Positions 16,491 to 25,200 of a DNA stretch of 64,000 nucleotides are shown piece after piece. Origin of the DNA: Saccharospirillum sp039982735 (GTDB taxonomy: Bacteria > Pseudomonadota > Gammaproteobacteria > Pseudomonadales > Natronospirillaceae); contig NZ_JBDWXV010000023.1 of assembly GCF_039982735.1 (NCBI RefSeq), forward strand, positions 124,001-188,000, written 5' to 3'. Under the pieces are notes generated by a model. That model was given only the letters and a program-made list of their open reading frames with translations. It had not been told where the DNA came from and made no database searches. The position numbers and the translations under genes were made by a program. The stretch's first letter is position 1. Every line of letters begins with the position of its first letter.

Positions 16491-17354
16491 ATGACCGACA
16501 GCATGACCGCCTTCGCCCGGCGCGAGGAAGACACCGCTTTCGGTACCCTGTCGGTCGAAATTCGTTCGGTGAATCACCGGTACCTGGAACCGACCTTTCG
16601 CCAGCCAGACACCCTGAAACCGGTGGAAATGCCCCTGCGTGAGGCGCTGAAAAAGCAGGTCAAACGCGGCAAGGTCGACGTTCAGTTACGGTTTTATCCG
16701 AACCAGGCCAGTGCCGGGCTGGACGTCAACGTCGAACGATTGCAAGCGCTGAACGCGGCACTTCACAAAGTACGCGATACCGTTGCCGACAGTCCGATGC
16801 CGGATGCGCTCGCGCTGTTGCAGTACCCCGGCATTCTCGCCGAGGAAGCGGTGGATATGGAGGCCGTGTTCAGCACCATGCGTTCCCTGTTCGACGCCGC
16901 CCTCACCGATTTTATGGCCCACCGGCGCCGTGAAGGCCAGGAGCTGGGCAAGATGATCAGCGACCGGCTCGACGAAATCGACGCCATTGTCGAGGTGCTG
17001 CGCGAGGAAATGCCGGGCTGGGTGGCCAGTTTCCGGGATTCTCTGAGAGCCAAAGCGGTTCAGTTGCAGGTTGACCTTGAGCCAGAGCGGCTGGAGCAGG
17101 AGGTCGTGATTCTCGCCCAGAAAGCCGACGTAGCAGAAGAGCTGGATCGCCTCGTGACCCATACCAGAGAAGTTCGGCACATTCTCAGCCAGAAAGGGTC
17201 TATTGGGCGGCGGCTCGACTTTCTGATGCAGGAGTTCAATCGCGAAGCCAATACCCTGGGGTCCAAAGCGACCAACAGCCGGGTGACACAGGCATCGGTA
17301 GACCTGAAAGTACTGATCGAACAAATGCGTGAGCAGGTGCAAAATATCGAATGA
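16491..17354 (+). CDS. yicC: YicC family endoribonuclease
   Basis: 287 aa, family-typical. N-terminal MTDSMTAFARREE and SVEIRSVNHRYLEP are diagnostic of YicC, and the C-terminal QEFNREANTLGSKATN segment is the conserved DUF1732 signature. E. coli YicC has been described as an RNase acting on the small RNA RyhB; that role is transferred by family only. It starts 3 bp after rph and its stop overlaps the next start by 4 bp (ATGA), so rph-yicC-SBP probably form one transcript. Confidence 0.94.
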   Translation: MTDSMTAFARREEDTAFGTLSVEIRSVNHRYLEPTFRQPDTLKPVEMPLREALKKQVKRGKVDVQLRFYPNQASAGLDVNVERLQALNAALHKVRDTVADSPMPDALALLQYPGILAEEAVDMEAVFSTMRSLFDAALTDFMAHRRREGQELGKMISDRLDEIDAIVEVLREEMPGWVASFRDSLRAKAVQLQVDLEPERLEQEVVILAQKADVAEELDRLVTHTREVRHILSQKGSIGRRLDFLMQEFNREANTLGSKATNSRVTQASVDLKVLIEQMREQVQNIE

Positions 17355-18202
17355 AACGCAGCCCAGTGCCCAGTTCAAACAAGGCCCCCAAAGGGCCGGT
17401 TTTACGACGGATCAATCGTTGTCGCAAAGCGTTGGTTTGGCCCTGTGTTGCGCTGTGTCTGGGGCTGACGGGTTTTCAGGCCATGGCTCAGGACTGGGTG
17501 ATGGGGTTTGCCGAAGACGAGGCGCCGGTCAGTGATGGTGGGCCCGACGAGGCGCGAGGCATCATTCCGGAGTTAACGGCTGAGCTGTTCGACAGTTTGC
17601 CCGGCCAATCAGTGACGATGACCGCCGGCCCCTGGGTTCGGATACAACGCTCTGTGGAAACCGGCCAGATCGACGGGTTTGTCACCTATCCGTCCAGCGA
17701 ACGTAAGACCTATGCGCTGTTCAGCAATACCCCCCTGTTTCATATGGACTTTGGCTTCCTGATCTACCGCCGTGATCACCCGCAGCGCCAACGCATTGAG
17801 CAAGCTCGCAGTTTTGAAGACTTACAAGGGCTCACGTTTATCGGCCAGCAGGGTGCCGAGTGGGAACGGGATAATATTCCGGCGACCCTGGATACCGTTT
17901 TGTTGGGCCATACCGAAACCATGATGCACATGCTGGTGCGACGGCAGACCGGTGATTTCATGGTAATGCCGGCTGAACAGGCGGTCCACATCGCCAAGCA
18001 ACTGGGCTATGAACATCAAATTGCGATTGAACCGGTCCGTTTCATACCCAACGCCAGTATTCCATTTCATGTGGGCATTCGCTCAGACCACCCCGAAGCA
18101 CACGAGATGCTAACGCGCATGGACAACGTGCTTCGTTCTGGTGACTACAGGCAGGTTGCGGAGCAGTTACTGACCGAATACCGCGAAGCGCAGACCGATT
18201 AG
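17351..18202 (+). CDS. Periplasmic solute-binding-like protein (SBP_bac_3 type)
   Basis: 283 aa. Long basic N-region, then a signal hydrophobic core (LVWPCVALCLGLTGF) and likely cleavage after AMA (~47). The mature part has type II periplasmic-binding-protein features of the amino-acid/polar-solute class (GIIPELTAELFDS, GPWVRIQRSVETGQIDGFVTYPSSERK, FEDLQGLTFIGQQG). No permease or ATPase genes adjoin it, so it may be a sensor-like orphan; the ligand is unknown. It overlaps yicC by 4 bp, which would couple its translation to an RNA-processing gene. Confidence 0.78.
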   Translation: MKRSPVPSSNKAPKGPVLRRINRCRKALVWPCVALCLGLTGFQAMAQDWVMGFAEDEAPVSDGGPDEARGIIPELTAELFDSLPGQSVTMTAGPWVRIQRSVETGQIDGFVTYPSSERKTYALFSNTPLFHMDFGFLIYRRDHPQRQRIEQARSFEDLQGLTFIGQQGAEWERDNIPATLDTVLLGHTETMMHMLVRRQTGDFMVMPAEQAVHIAKQLGYEHQIAIEPVRFIPNASIPFHVGIRSDHPEAHEMLTRMDNVLRSGDYRQVAEQLLTEYREAQTD

Positions 18203-18211
18203 GCCTGCGCC

Positions 18212-18808
18212 TCAGGAACCGCTCGCAAGCAGAATAGAGACCTGCGCCTGAAGACCGGGCAAAAACTGCTCCTCGAACCAAGGGTTGCGCTTGAACCAGG
18301 CCTGGTTTCTCGGGCTGGGGTGTGGCAGAGCAAGGTACCTTGGCCATAGGCTCTGCCAATCTTCCACCGCGTCAGTGACTGTGTTGCGCCGATACTGCGG
18401 CAAGTGATACGCCAGCGCATAGCGGCCAAGCACCAGGGTCAGTTGAATATTGGGCAGGGCTTCCAGAAGTGGCGTATGCCATTGCTCCGCGCATTCCGGC
18501 CGGGGCGGTGCATCGCCGCCATTTCCCTTGCCGGGGTAGCAAAACCCCATGGGCACAATGGCAAAACGGGCCGGGTCGTAAAACATAGCCCGATCCACGC
18601 CCAGCCAACGGCGCAACCGGTCGCCACTGGCATCATCGAAGGGCACACCGCTGTCATGAGCGCGACGCCCGGGTGCCTGGCCGGCGATCAGAATGGGGGC
18701 GCGCGGGTCGGCCTGGAGGATGGGTTTGGGGGCCAGAGGCAAGTTTTTTGCGCAGGTTTGGCAGGCAAGAATGCGTTGCATCAATGCGGAGAATTCAGAA
18801 TCTGCCAT
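18212..18808 (-). CDS. Uracil-DNA glycosylase superfamily protein with predicted [4Fe-4S] cluster
   Basis: 198 aa. GQAPGRRAHDSGVPFDDASG matches motif 1 of the UDG superfamily and LPHPSPRN is motif 2. Four cysteines, C16, C19, C90 and C106, have nearly the same spacing as the Fe-S ligands of thermophilic family-4 enzymes (C-x2-C ... C-x15-C), so a cluster is predicted. Expected to excise uracil or a related damaged base from DNA. Divergent from the lipocalin gene; 9 bp beyond the convergent solute-binding gene. Confidence 0.82.
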   Translation of the reverse strand: MADSEFSALMQRILACQTCAKNLPLAPKPILQADPRAPILIAGQAPGRRAHDSGVPFDDASGDRLRRWLGVDRAMFYDPARFAIVPMGFCYPGKGNGGDAPPRPECAEQWHTPLLEALPNIQLTLVLGRYALAYHLPQYRRNTVTDAVEDWQSLWPRYLALPHPSPRNQAWFKRNPWFEEQFLPGLQAQVSILLASGS

Positions 18809-18916
18809 GCTAGGGAACCTGTTTGATTTGAAGCCGTTTAAAAAGGTCTTTCCAGCGCGTCGTTATCGCTTACAGGGCGCTCACTATATAGTAATGAAAA
18901 TCAAGGACGCCGCCTT

Positions 18917-19444
18917 ATGAAACCACTGATACTGCTGACAACCCTACTCCTCTTGCTAACGGCCTGCACAAGCCTCCCCAAAGGCATCGAACCGGTCACT
19001 GGGTTCGATCAGGCTCGTTTTTTGGGCACCTGGTACGAACTCGCCCGGCTCGACCACCGGTTTGAGCGCGGCCTCAGCCAGGTAACCGCCGAGTACAGCC
19101 TGAATGATGATGGCAGCATCCGCGTTCTCAACCGCGGCTACAACGAAGCCGAAGGTGAATGGCAGGAGGCCGAAGGCCGGGCGGTGTTTGCAGGCGACAG
19201 CGACGTGGGCCATCTGAAAGTGTCGTTTTTCGGGCCGTTCTACAGCGCCTATGTGGTGTTTGATCTAGACCGGGAAGACTACTCCCGGGCTTACATAACC
19301 GGGCATAACCGCGACTACTTGTGGCTGCTGTCCAGAACGCCCAATATCAGCGACCAGGCGCGGGACCAATTCAAGGCGCGCGTTGAAGCCGAAGGGTTTG
19401 AGTTGGAGGAGTTGATTATGGTGGACCAGTCGAGGAACGACTGA
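18917..19444 (+). CDS. blc: Outer-membrane lipoprotein lipocalin
   Basis: 175 aa. Lipoprotein signal with lipobox LLTAC (C17), then lipocalin motifs: FLGTWYELARLDHRFERG (GxW motif), SVFF-like beta strands (HLKVSFFGPFYSAYVVFDLD) and YLWLLSRTP. Blc-type lipocalins bind lysophospholipids at the outer membrane and are linked to envelope stress. AAGGAC with 8-nt spacing precedes the ATG. Converges with the CNNM gene after 11 bp. Confidence 0.92.
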   Translation: MKPLILLTTLLLLLTACTSLPKGIEPVTGFDQARFLGTWYELARLDHRFERGLSQVTAEYSLNDDGSIRVLNRGYNEAEGEWQEAEGRAVFAGDSDVGHLKVSFFGPFYSAYVVFDLDREDYSRAYITGHNRDYLWLLSRTPNISDQARDQFKARVEAEGFELEELIMVDQSRND

Positions 19445-19455
19445 TCCAGCCAAGA

Positions 19456-20478
19456 TCAGTTCTCCGTCAGGTCTTTCAGCCGGTGCTTCCAGCGACGTCG
19501 GGCCAGGCGACGCATGTCGGGGATGTTGTCGGTTTCGTCGATGATCGACTGGCCGATGATGGTTTCGATAATGTCCTCCAGCGTCACCAGGCCCAGCCAG
19601 GTGCCGTATTCGTCGTACACCAGGCACATGTGCTGGCGCTCTTCCATCAGCCGGGCCATGAGTTTTTCGGCGGATAACTGGTCGGAGACGACACTGATGG
19701 GTTTCATCACGTCGGCGACGGTGGTCTTGCCGTTCAAATCGAGTACGTCGTGGCGGAAGACGATGCCCAGAGGCTCCTCGGCTTTGTCGAGCACCGGGTA
19801 GCGGGAAAACTGGCCGGTTTTCACCCGTTCGACGAAGGCTTCCATGGTTTCGTCCGGTCGCACGGTTACGCAGACAGAGCGGGGCGTCAGTATCTGTCGC
19901 ACTTTCATGTCGTGCAGATCCAGAATGTTCGATATCACCCTCTGCTCGTCGGCATCCAGGGCTTTGTGTTCACGGCCGAGGGCCGCCAGTGCCTTGATTT
20001 CCTGGCGTACGTTGCTTTCGAACTGGCCGGTGCCAAACAGTTTCATCACCTGGTCTGAGAGCCAGATAAAGGGTTTGAACAACAGAATCAGCATTCGCAG
20101 GGTGAACGGCAAATAAGGCGCCAGCGCCGGCCAATAACGGGCACCCACGGTTTTTGGAATGATCTCAGACAATAGCAGGATCAGCAGGGTCATGATGGCG
20201 GAGGCGACTGCGAGGTAACCGTCGCCGAAGACCACGGCAACCTGGGCGCCGACGCCGGTGGCACCCACCGTATGCGCAATGGTGTTCAGGGTCAGAATGG
20301 CGGCCAGCGGTTGGTCGATGTGTTCTTTTAACTGGCGCAGCTTCTGATGCAACTCGGGGTGTTCGCCCTTCTGGTGCGCAATGTAGCTCGGGGTGATCGA
20401 CAGCAGCGCCGCCTCCAGAATTGAACAGATAAAGGAGACGGCAATGGACAGCACGGCAAACGCGATCAGCAGGCTCAT
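19456..20478 (-). CDS. CNNM-domain/CBS-pair membrane protein (CorC/HlyC-like transporter)
   Basis: 340 aa. N-terminal CNNM (DUF21) domain with about four hydrophobic segments (LLIAFAVLSIAVSFICSILEAALLSI; HTVGATGVGAQ; ASAIMTLLILLLSEIIPKTVGARYWP), then two CBS motifs (RQILTPRSVCVTVRPDETMEAF; DVMKPISVVSDQLSAEKLMARL). Homologues export or regulate Mg2+/Co2+ or Na+. It lacks the C-terminal CorC/HlyC FAD-like domain, hence the short length. Oppositely oriented to gmk. Confidence 0.86.
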   Translation of the reverse strand: MSLLIAFAVLSIAVSFICSILEAALLSITPSYIAHQKGEHPELHQKLRQLKEHIDQPLAAILTLNTIAHTVGATGVGAQVAVVFGDGYLAVASAIMTLLILLLSEIIPKTVGARYWPALAPYLPFTLRMLILLFKPFIWLSDQVMKLFGTGQFESNVRQEIKALAALGREHKALDADEQRVISNILDLHDMKVRQILTPRSVCVTVRPDETMEAFVERVKTGQFSRYPVLDKAEEPLGIVFRHDVLDLNGKTTVADVMKPISVVSDQLSAEKLMARLMEERQHMCLVYDEYGTWLGLVTLEDIIETIIGQSIIDETDNIPDMRRLARRRWKHRLKDLTEN

Positions 20479-20738
20479 GGGTTGCTGGTATAACCTCTAT
20501 AACTGGGATGTCGAGAGTTTATGGCAGGCCTGACTTCCGAGCTATATCGGAGCCAGACAGCCGTCTTATCACAAGCGGGTGACTCCCGCTGCAGGCCTTG
20601 GCCGATCCGGCTTTCAGTAGGTGGTAAATCCTGTGTAAGTCAGTAACAGGCCACTGGCCGGGGAATCAACCATGCTGATTGACTGAAAACCCCCTATAAT
20701 AGGTTGCCTTGTTCCCATCCCCGGCTTTGATAAGGCAG
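20479..20738. other. Hairpin-rich intergenic region upstream of gmk, with a candidate -10
   Basis: No gene seen. Contains small hairpins (TCCGA/TCGGA at 20536-20551; AGCGGG/CCCGCT at 20574-20590) and a direct repeat GCAGGCCT (20524 and 20591). A TATAAT at 20695-20700 is a good -10 for gmk, but no convincing -35 is present. Confidence 0.4.
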
Positions 20739-21407
20739 ATGCACGAAATGACCTCACTTTCCCCGACTTCCGGCACCGGCAAACGCACGGTGGCGCCGGG
20801 CACCTTGTACATGATTTCGGCGCCCTCGGGTGCGGGCAAGAGTAGCCTGGTGAACGCGTTGATCAAGCGACTGCCGTTTGTGTACCTGTCGATCTCCCAT
20901 ACCACCCGGCCGATGCGCCCGGGCGAGGAAGACGGGCAGCATTACCATTTCGTGTCGACGGAGACTTTTCTGGCGAGCGTAAACCGCAGTGAATTCCTCG
21001 AACACGCCCAGGTGTTCGACAACTACTACGGCACCAGCCAGGTCTGGGTGCAGAGCCAACTGGATCTGGGCCACGATGTGATACTGGAAATCGACTGGCA
21101 GGGCGCCCAGCAAATTCGCCGGCAAATGCCCGACACCAAAGGCATTTTCATCCTGCCGCCCTCGCGTGAGGCCCTGCAGGAGCGCCTGGAGAAGCGTGCT
21201 CAGGACAGTACTGAGGTCATTGCCCGGCGTATGAAGGATGCCACCAGCGAAATGTCGCATTACCACGAGTACGACTTTGTCGTGGTCAATGACGACTTTT
21301 ATAAGTCGCTGGATGAGCTCTGCGCCATTTTCATCGCCAACCGGATGACCTTGTCGAAGCAGCAGCAAACCCATGGTGGTCTGTTCATCGAGTTGCTCAA
21401 CCCGTGA
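20739..21407 (+). CDS. gmk: Guanylate kinase
   Basis: 222 aa from ATG 20739 (AAGG just upstream; an ATG at 20748 is an alternative). P-loop MISAPSGAGKSSLV, the GMP-binding SISHTTRPMRPGEEDGQHYHF segment and VILEIDWQGAQQIR are diagnostic. Phosphorylates GMP to GDP in purine nucleotide metabolism. A -10-like TATAAT ends at 20700. Start of the conserved gmk-rpoZ-spoT order, which ties GTP supply to (p)ppGpp metabolism. Confidence 0.95.
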   Translation: MHEMTSLSPTSGTGKRTVAPGTLYMISAPSGAGKSSLVNALIKRLPFVYLSISHTTRPMRPGEEDGQHYHFVSTETFLASVNRSEFLEHAQVFDNYYGTSQVWVQSQLDLGHDVILEIDWQGAQQIRRQMPDTKGIFILPPSREALQERLEKRAQDSTEVIARRMKDATSEMSHYHEYDFVVVNDDFYKSLDELCAIFIANRMTLSKQQQTHGGLFIELLNP

Positions 21408-21441
21408 TTGTCGATGGTATTGGCAGACAGGTACATGCCCC

Positions 21442-21469
21442 TTGAGCTTTTGCTCAATCCGCGTACAAT
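21442..21469 (+). promoter_or_regulatory. Predicted sigma-70 promoter of rpoZ, overlapped by an inverted repeat
   Basis: TTGAGC (21442-21447), 16-bp spacer, TACAAT (21464-21469), 40 bp before rpoZ. The -35 is the left arm of a perfect palindrome TTGAGC-tttt-GCTCAA (21442-21457), which could be an operator or a gmk 3' hairpin. Confidence 0.55.
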
Positions 21470-21509
21470 CCCGCGTCCGTAATGGCTATATCACCCGTAG
21501 GAGACCTTG

Positions 21510-21719
21510 ATGGCTCGAGTCACTGTTGAAGATTGCCTGGAAAATGTGGCAAATCGTTTTGAACTGATCATGGTCGCCAGCAAGCGTGCCCGCCAAATTG
21601 CCAACGATGGCGCTGAGCCCCTGGTACCGATCGAGAACGACAAACCGACGGTGATCGCGCTGCGTGAAATCGCCGGAAAAAAGATCACGCCGTCGATTCT
21701 CGACGAGCTCGAAGAGTGA
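21510..21719 (+). CDS. rpoZ: DNA-directed RNA polymerase omega subunit
   Basis: 69 aa from the ATG at 21510 (TAGGAG 8 bases upstream). MARVTVEDCLENVANRFELIMVASKRARQ is the family N-terminus, where omega contacts beta-prime and, in E. coli, forms part of the ppGpp site 1. C-terminal acidic helix ends LDELEE. Followed by a strong terminator, so spoT downstream needs readthrough or its own promoter. Confidence 0.97.
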   Translation: MARVTVEDCLENVANRFELIMVASKRARQIANDGAEPLVPIENDKPTVIALREIAGKKITPSILDELEE

Positions 21720-21758
21720 TTTAGACACTCAATACAGTCGGCCTTATTGGTCGATAGC

Positions 21759-21790
21759 AAAAAAACCGGGCTCTGACCCGGTTTTTTTAT
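21759..21790 (+). terminator. Rho-independent terminator after rpoZ
   Basis: A-run, GC stem ACCGGG-CTCTGA-CCCGGT and a run of seven T. Symmetric enough to work in both directions. Confidence 0.9.
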
Positions 21791-21842
21791 TGCTGTGTTT
21801 TGTGCTTTCATTACACTCGAACCAGCGGAGGCCTTTAAAACC

Positions 21843-23990
21843 GTGCCTCTATCACTGTTATTGGACGATCCTGCCTTGCCCACCGTCGACGCGCTGACCA
21901 AGCGGCTCGAATCTTACCTGGCACCGGAAAAGGTGCGCCGGGTGAAACGCGCTTATTATTACGCCGAGCAAGCCCACGAGGGGCAGATGCGGCGCAGTGG
22001 TGAACGTTACATTACCCATCCATTGGCGGTGGCGAACATTCTCTCTGAAATGCACATGGACCATCAAAGTCTGATGGCGGCCATGCTGCATGACGTCATT
22101 GAAGACACGGCGGTGACCAAAGAAGCCCTGAGCGAGCAGTTTGGTCCGGGCGTGGCTGAGCTGGTGGATGGGGTGTCCAAGCTGACCCATCTGGAGTTCG
22201 AGACCAAAAAAGAAGAGCAGGCGGAGAACTTCCAGAAAATGGTGCTGGCGATGTCGAAGGACATCCGCGTCATTCTGGTCAAACTGGCCGACCGGCTGCA
22301 CAACATGCGCACCCTGGGCGCCATGCCGCCCGAGAAAAAGCGTCGCAAGGCGCGGGAAACGCTCGATATTTACGCCCCCATCGCGCTGCGCCTGGGCATC
22401 AACGATTTGCGCATCGAGCTGGAAAACCTGGCCTTTGAATCCCTCTACCCGCTGCGCTCCAAGCGCATTGCCAAGGCGATTCGGCAAAGCCGCGGGCACC
22501 GCAAGGAATTGCTGGTGCAGATCCGTCAGGCACTGCAGGAGCGCATTGAGCACGAAAAGTTGTCGGTGCAGGTCGTCGGTCGGGAAAAGCATCTGTTTTC
22601 GATCTACAGCAAGATGCGTGACCAGAGAAAGACCCTGCAGGAAATTCTCGATGTCTATGGTTTCCGCATCATTACCGATTCGGTCGACGCTTGTTACCGG
22701 GTGTTGGGCATTGTGCACAACTTCTACAAACCGGTGCCGAACCGCTTCAAGGACTACATTGCCATTCCCAAGGCGAACGGCTACCAGAGCCTGCACACTA
22801 CCCTGATTGGCATGAACGGCGTGCCGATCGAGATCCAGATTCGCACCCAGGAAATGGAAGACATGGCCAACCACGGCATCGCCGCGCACTGGCTGTACAA
22901 GAACGACGATTCCTCCGAATCGAGCCCGACCCATGCCCGCGCCCGTCGCTGGGTTAAAGGGCTGCTGGAAATGCAGGAGCGGGCCGGAAACCCGGTCGAG
23001 TTCATCGAAAACGTCAAGATCGACCTGTTTCCGGACGAAATTTACGTCTTTACCCCCAAGGGCAAAATTCTGGAAATGCCCAAGGGCGCCACGGCGGTCG
23101 ATTTCGCCTATGCGGTACACACCGACATTGGCAACAGCTGTGTCGGCTGCCTGATCAACCGCCAGATCGCGCCGCTGAGCCAGCCGCTGGAAAGCGGCGA
23201 TACCATCAAGGTGATCACCGCCCCCGGTGCCCGGCCCAACCCGGCCTGGGTGAATTTTGTGATTACCGCCAAGGCGCGCTCGAACATCCGCCATTTCCTG
23301 AAGAATCTGAAGCAAGCCGATTCGATTGCGCTGGGTCGCAAGCTGCTGAACAACGCTCTGAAGAATTTCGATACCGAGCTGGAGGCCCTGTCCGAGGAAA
23401 CGCAGGCGACGCTGTTGCATGAATACGGTCTGGAGAAGATGGACAGCCTGCTTGAAGACATTGGCCTGGGCAATCGGGTGGCCTATGTGGTGGCACGCCG
23501 CATGTTAAGCCGTGAAGCCCCGCCCGAAGGCAGTGAAAGTCATGACAAGGCGATGACTGTGAAGGGCACCGAGGGCCTGCTGATCAGCTACGGCAAGTGC
23601 TGTCGGCCGATCCCCGGTGACACCATCGTTGGGGTTATCAGTAAGGGCAAGGGCATGGTGATTCACGTCGACAGTTGCCGCAACATTGTCGACATGCGCA
23701 AAGACCCGGATCGCTGCGTGCACCTGCGCTGGGAAAAATCGATGGAAGGCGAGTTTGTGGTCGACTTGCGGGTCGAGATGCGCAATGCCCGGGGCGTGCT
23801 GGCCAGTGTGGCCAACGCGGTCTCCCAGGCTGATGCCAACATCGAGAGCATCGAAATGCAGGAGCGCGATGCGACGATCAGCCGCCTGAACCTGACGGTG
23901 TCGGTCGCCAGCAGACAGCATCTGGCCCGGGTCATTCGCCGTCTGCACAGCCTCAAGCCGGTCGGTCGAATCGAGCGGGTGCAAAGCTAA
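21843..23990 (+). CDS. spoT: Bifunctional (p)ppGpp synthetase/hydrolase
   Basis: 715 aa from a GTG at 21843; GGAGG lies about 12 bases upstream. An in-frame GTG at 21795 abuts the rpoZ terminator and has no ribosome site. HD hydrolase domain with intact HDVIEDT and the ADRLHNMRTL segment; synthetase domain with RFKD (the RXKD class of SpoT rather than RelA-type EXDD) before YIAIPKANGYQSLHT; TGS domain (IYVFTPKGKILEMP); C-terminal ACT domain. Controls the stringent response by making and degrading (p)ppGpp. Confidence 0.95.
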   Translation: MPLSLLLDDPALPTVDALTKRLESYLAPEKVRRVKRAYYYAEQAHEGQMRRSGERYITHPLAVANILSEMHMDHQSLMAAMLHDVIEDTAVTKEALSEQFGPGVAELVDGVSKLTHLEFETKKEEQAENFQKMVLAMSKDIRVILVKLADRLHNMRTLGAMPPEKKRRKARETLDIYAPIALRLGINDLRIELENLAFESLYPLRSKRIAKAIRQSRGHRKELLVQIRQALQERIEHEKLSVQVVGREKHLFSIYSKMRDQRKTLQEILDVYGFRIITDSVDACYRVLGIVHNFYKPVPNRFKDYIAIPKANGYQSLHTTLIGMNGVPIEIQIRTQEMEDMANHGIAAHWLYKNDDSSESSPTHARARRWVKGLLEMQERAGNPVEFIENVKIDLFPDEIYVFTPKGKILEMPKGATAVDFAYAVHTDIGNSCVGCLINRQIAPLSQPLESGDTIKVITAPGARPNPAWVNFVITAKARSNIRHFLKNLKQADSIALGRKLLNNALKNFDTELEALSEETQATLLHEYGLEKMDSLLEDIGLGNRVAYVVARRMLSREAPPEGSESHDKAMTVKGTEGLLISYGKCCRPIPGDTIVGVISKGKGMVIHVDSCRNIVDMRKDPDRCVHLRWEKSMEGEFVVDLRVEMRNARGVLASVANAVSQADANIESIEMQERDATISRLNLTVSVASRQHLARVIRRLHSLKPVGRIERVQS

Positions 23991-24320
23991 TGGTAGGCTA
24001 GTGGCATTGGTCCGCAGCGGAAACCGGGGGTGCTCCTGTGGGGTCGGGCGGAATGCCGCCCACTCAATCCGTCCATGGAGCCTAGACCTCAGGATATGAA
24101 TCCCATCCGTGGGATTCACCCTTTCGGGCTCGCTGCGCTCGTACTAAAACGCTCCCGGCGTTTTAGTCCCTGCTGCGGACTACCCCACAGGGACGTCCCC
24201 GGCATCCGCTGCTAGTCATCTCGGCGAACTCCGAAAGTTGAATAGTTAATCTCGGCTAAACCGGGAAATTTCTTCTATCCTCATCAACCCTAGGGTTGGC
24301 CATTGTTATCAGGAACACTC
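23991..24320. other. Intergenic region with possible remnant of the palindromic element and nested hairpins
   Basis: 330 bp with no gene. 24068-24085 matches the element core (CCGTCCATGGAGCCTAG), and TGCTGCGGACT at 24171-24181 matches its 3' core end. They are flanked by CCTGTGGGGT and ACCCCACAGG arms. Between them lie three extra hairpins (AATCCCA/TGGGATT; a CGGGCTCGCTGCGCTCG region; AAAACGC/GCGTTTT), so it looks like a disrupted or chimeric copy. Confidence 0.45.
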
Positions 24321-25184
24321 ATGTCAGTAATGCCCGAAAACGAAAGCTGGTTCACCGAAGTCTGGTCACCGGAAGGCTCGGCCTTCTCGCTGGAAGTGAC
24401 CGCCAAATTGCATGAAGAGCAAAGCGCTTTTCAGCACATTGAAATCTATCAGACCCGGCACTGGGGCAAGCTGATGGTGCTCGATGGCTGTTATATGGTG
24501 ACCGACAAGGATAACTTCCTGTATCACGAGATGATGACGCACCCGGCGTTGTTTACTCACCCGGATCCGAAAAAGGTGCTGGTGATTGGCGGTGGCGATT
24601 GCGGTACCTTGCGCGAAGTCTTGCGTCACCCCGGGCTGGAGCAAGTCTGGCAGGTGGAAATTGATGAACGGGTGACCCGGTTGTCGGAAGTTCACTTCCC
24701 CGAGCTGTGTGAAGCCAACGACGATCCTCGGGCCAGCCTGTTGTTTGAAGATGGCATTGCCTGGATCAAGAATTGCCAGCCGGGCGAGCTGGATCTGATT
24801 ATTGTTGATTCAACCGACCCGGTTGGACCGGCGGCTGGTTTGTTCAACCGGGAATTCTTTGGTCATTGCCTGCGCGCTCTGGGTGACGATGGTCTGCTGG
24901 TGCAGCAAAGTGAAAGCCCGCTGTTCCATACCGATAATCTGATCGCGGAAATGATCGGTGAAATGCGCGCAGCCGGGTTTGAATCGCACCATACCCTGCC
25001 CTTTCCCCAACCGATTTATCCGTCGGGCTGGTGGAGCTGTACCCTGGCCAGCAAGGGCCTGACGGTGACCGACTTTCGCGAGCAGGCCGCTCGGGACAAG
25101 GCCTTTGAGACCCGTTACTACAACGCCGACATTCACCGGGGCGCGCTGGCCGTGCCTGAATTCATGAAGACCCTGTACCGATAG
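24321..25184 (+). CDS. speE: Spermidine synthase (polyamine aminopropyltransferase)
   Basis: 287 aa from ATG 24321 (AGGA, 6-nt spacing). Family signatures: WFTEVWSPEGSAFSLEV near the N-terminus, the dcSAM-binding GGGDCGTLREVLRHP, and the catalytic-Asp segment IIVDSTDPVGPAAGLF. Transfers aminopropyl from decarboxylated SAM to putrescine. Single-domain cytosolic form. No speD lies nearby. Confidence 0.93.
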   Translation: MSVMPENESWFTEVWSPEGSAFSLEVTAKLHEEQSAFQHIEIYQTRHWGKLMVLDGCYMVTDKDNFLYHEMMTHPALFTHPDPKKVLVIGGGDCGTLREVLRHPGLEQVWQVEIDERVTRLSEVHFPELCEANDDPRASLLFEDGIAWIKNCQPGELDLIIVDSTDPVGPAAGLFNREFFGHCLRALGDDGLLVQQSESPLFHTDNLIAEMIGEMRAAGFESHHTLPFPQPIYPSGWWSCTLASKGLTVTDFREQAARDKAFETRYYNADIHRGALAVPEFMKTLYR

Positions 25185-25200
25185 GGTGTATGTGATCCGG

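Noticed and set aside
21858..23420. 520-codon minus-strand frame opposite spoT
   Set aside because: Antisense to SpoT; composition rich in His, Gln, Leu and Val without any domain, and spoT has all its motifs.
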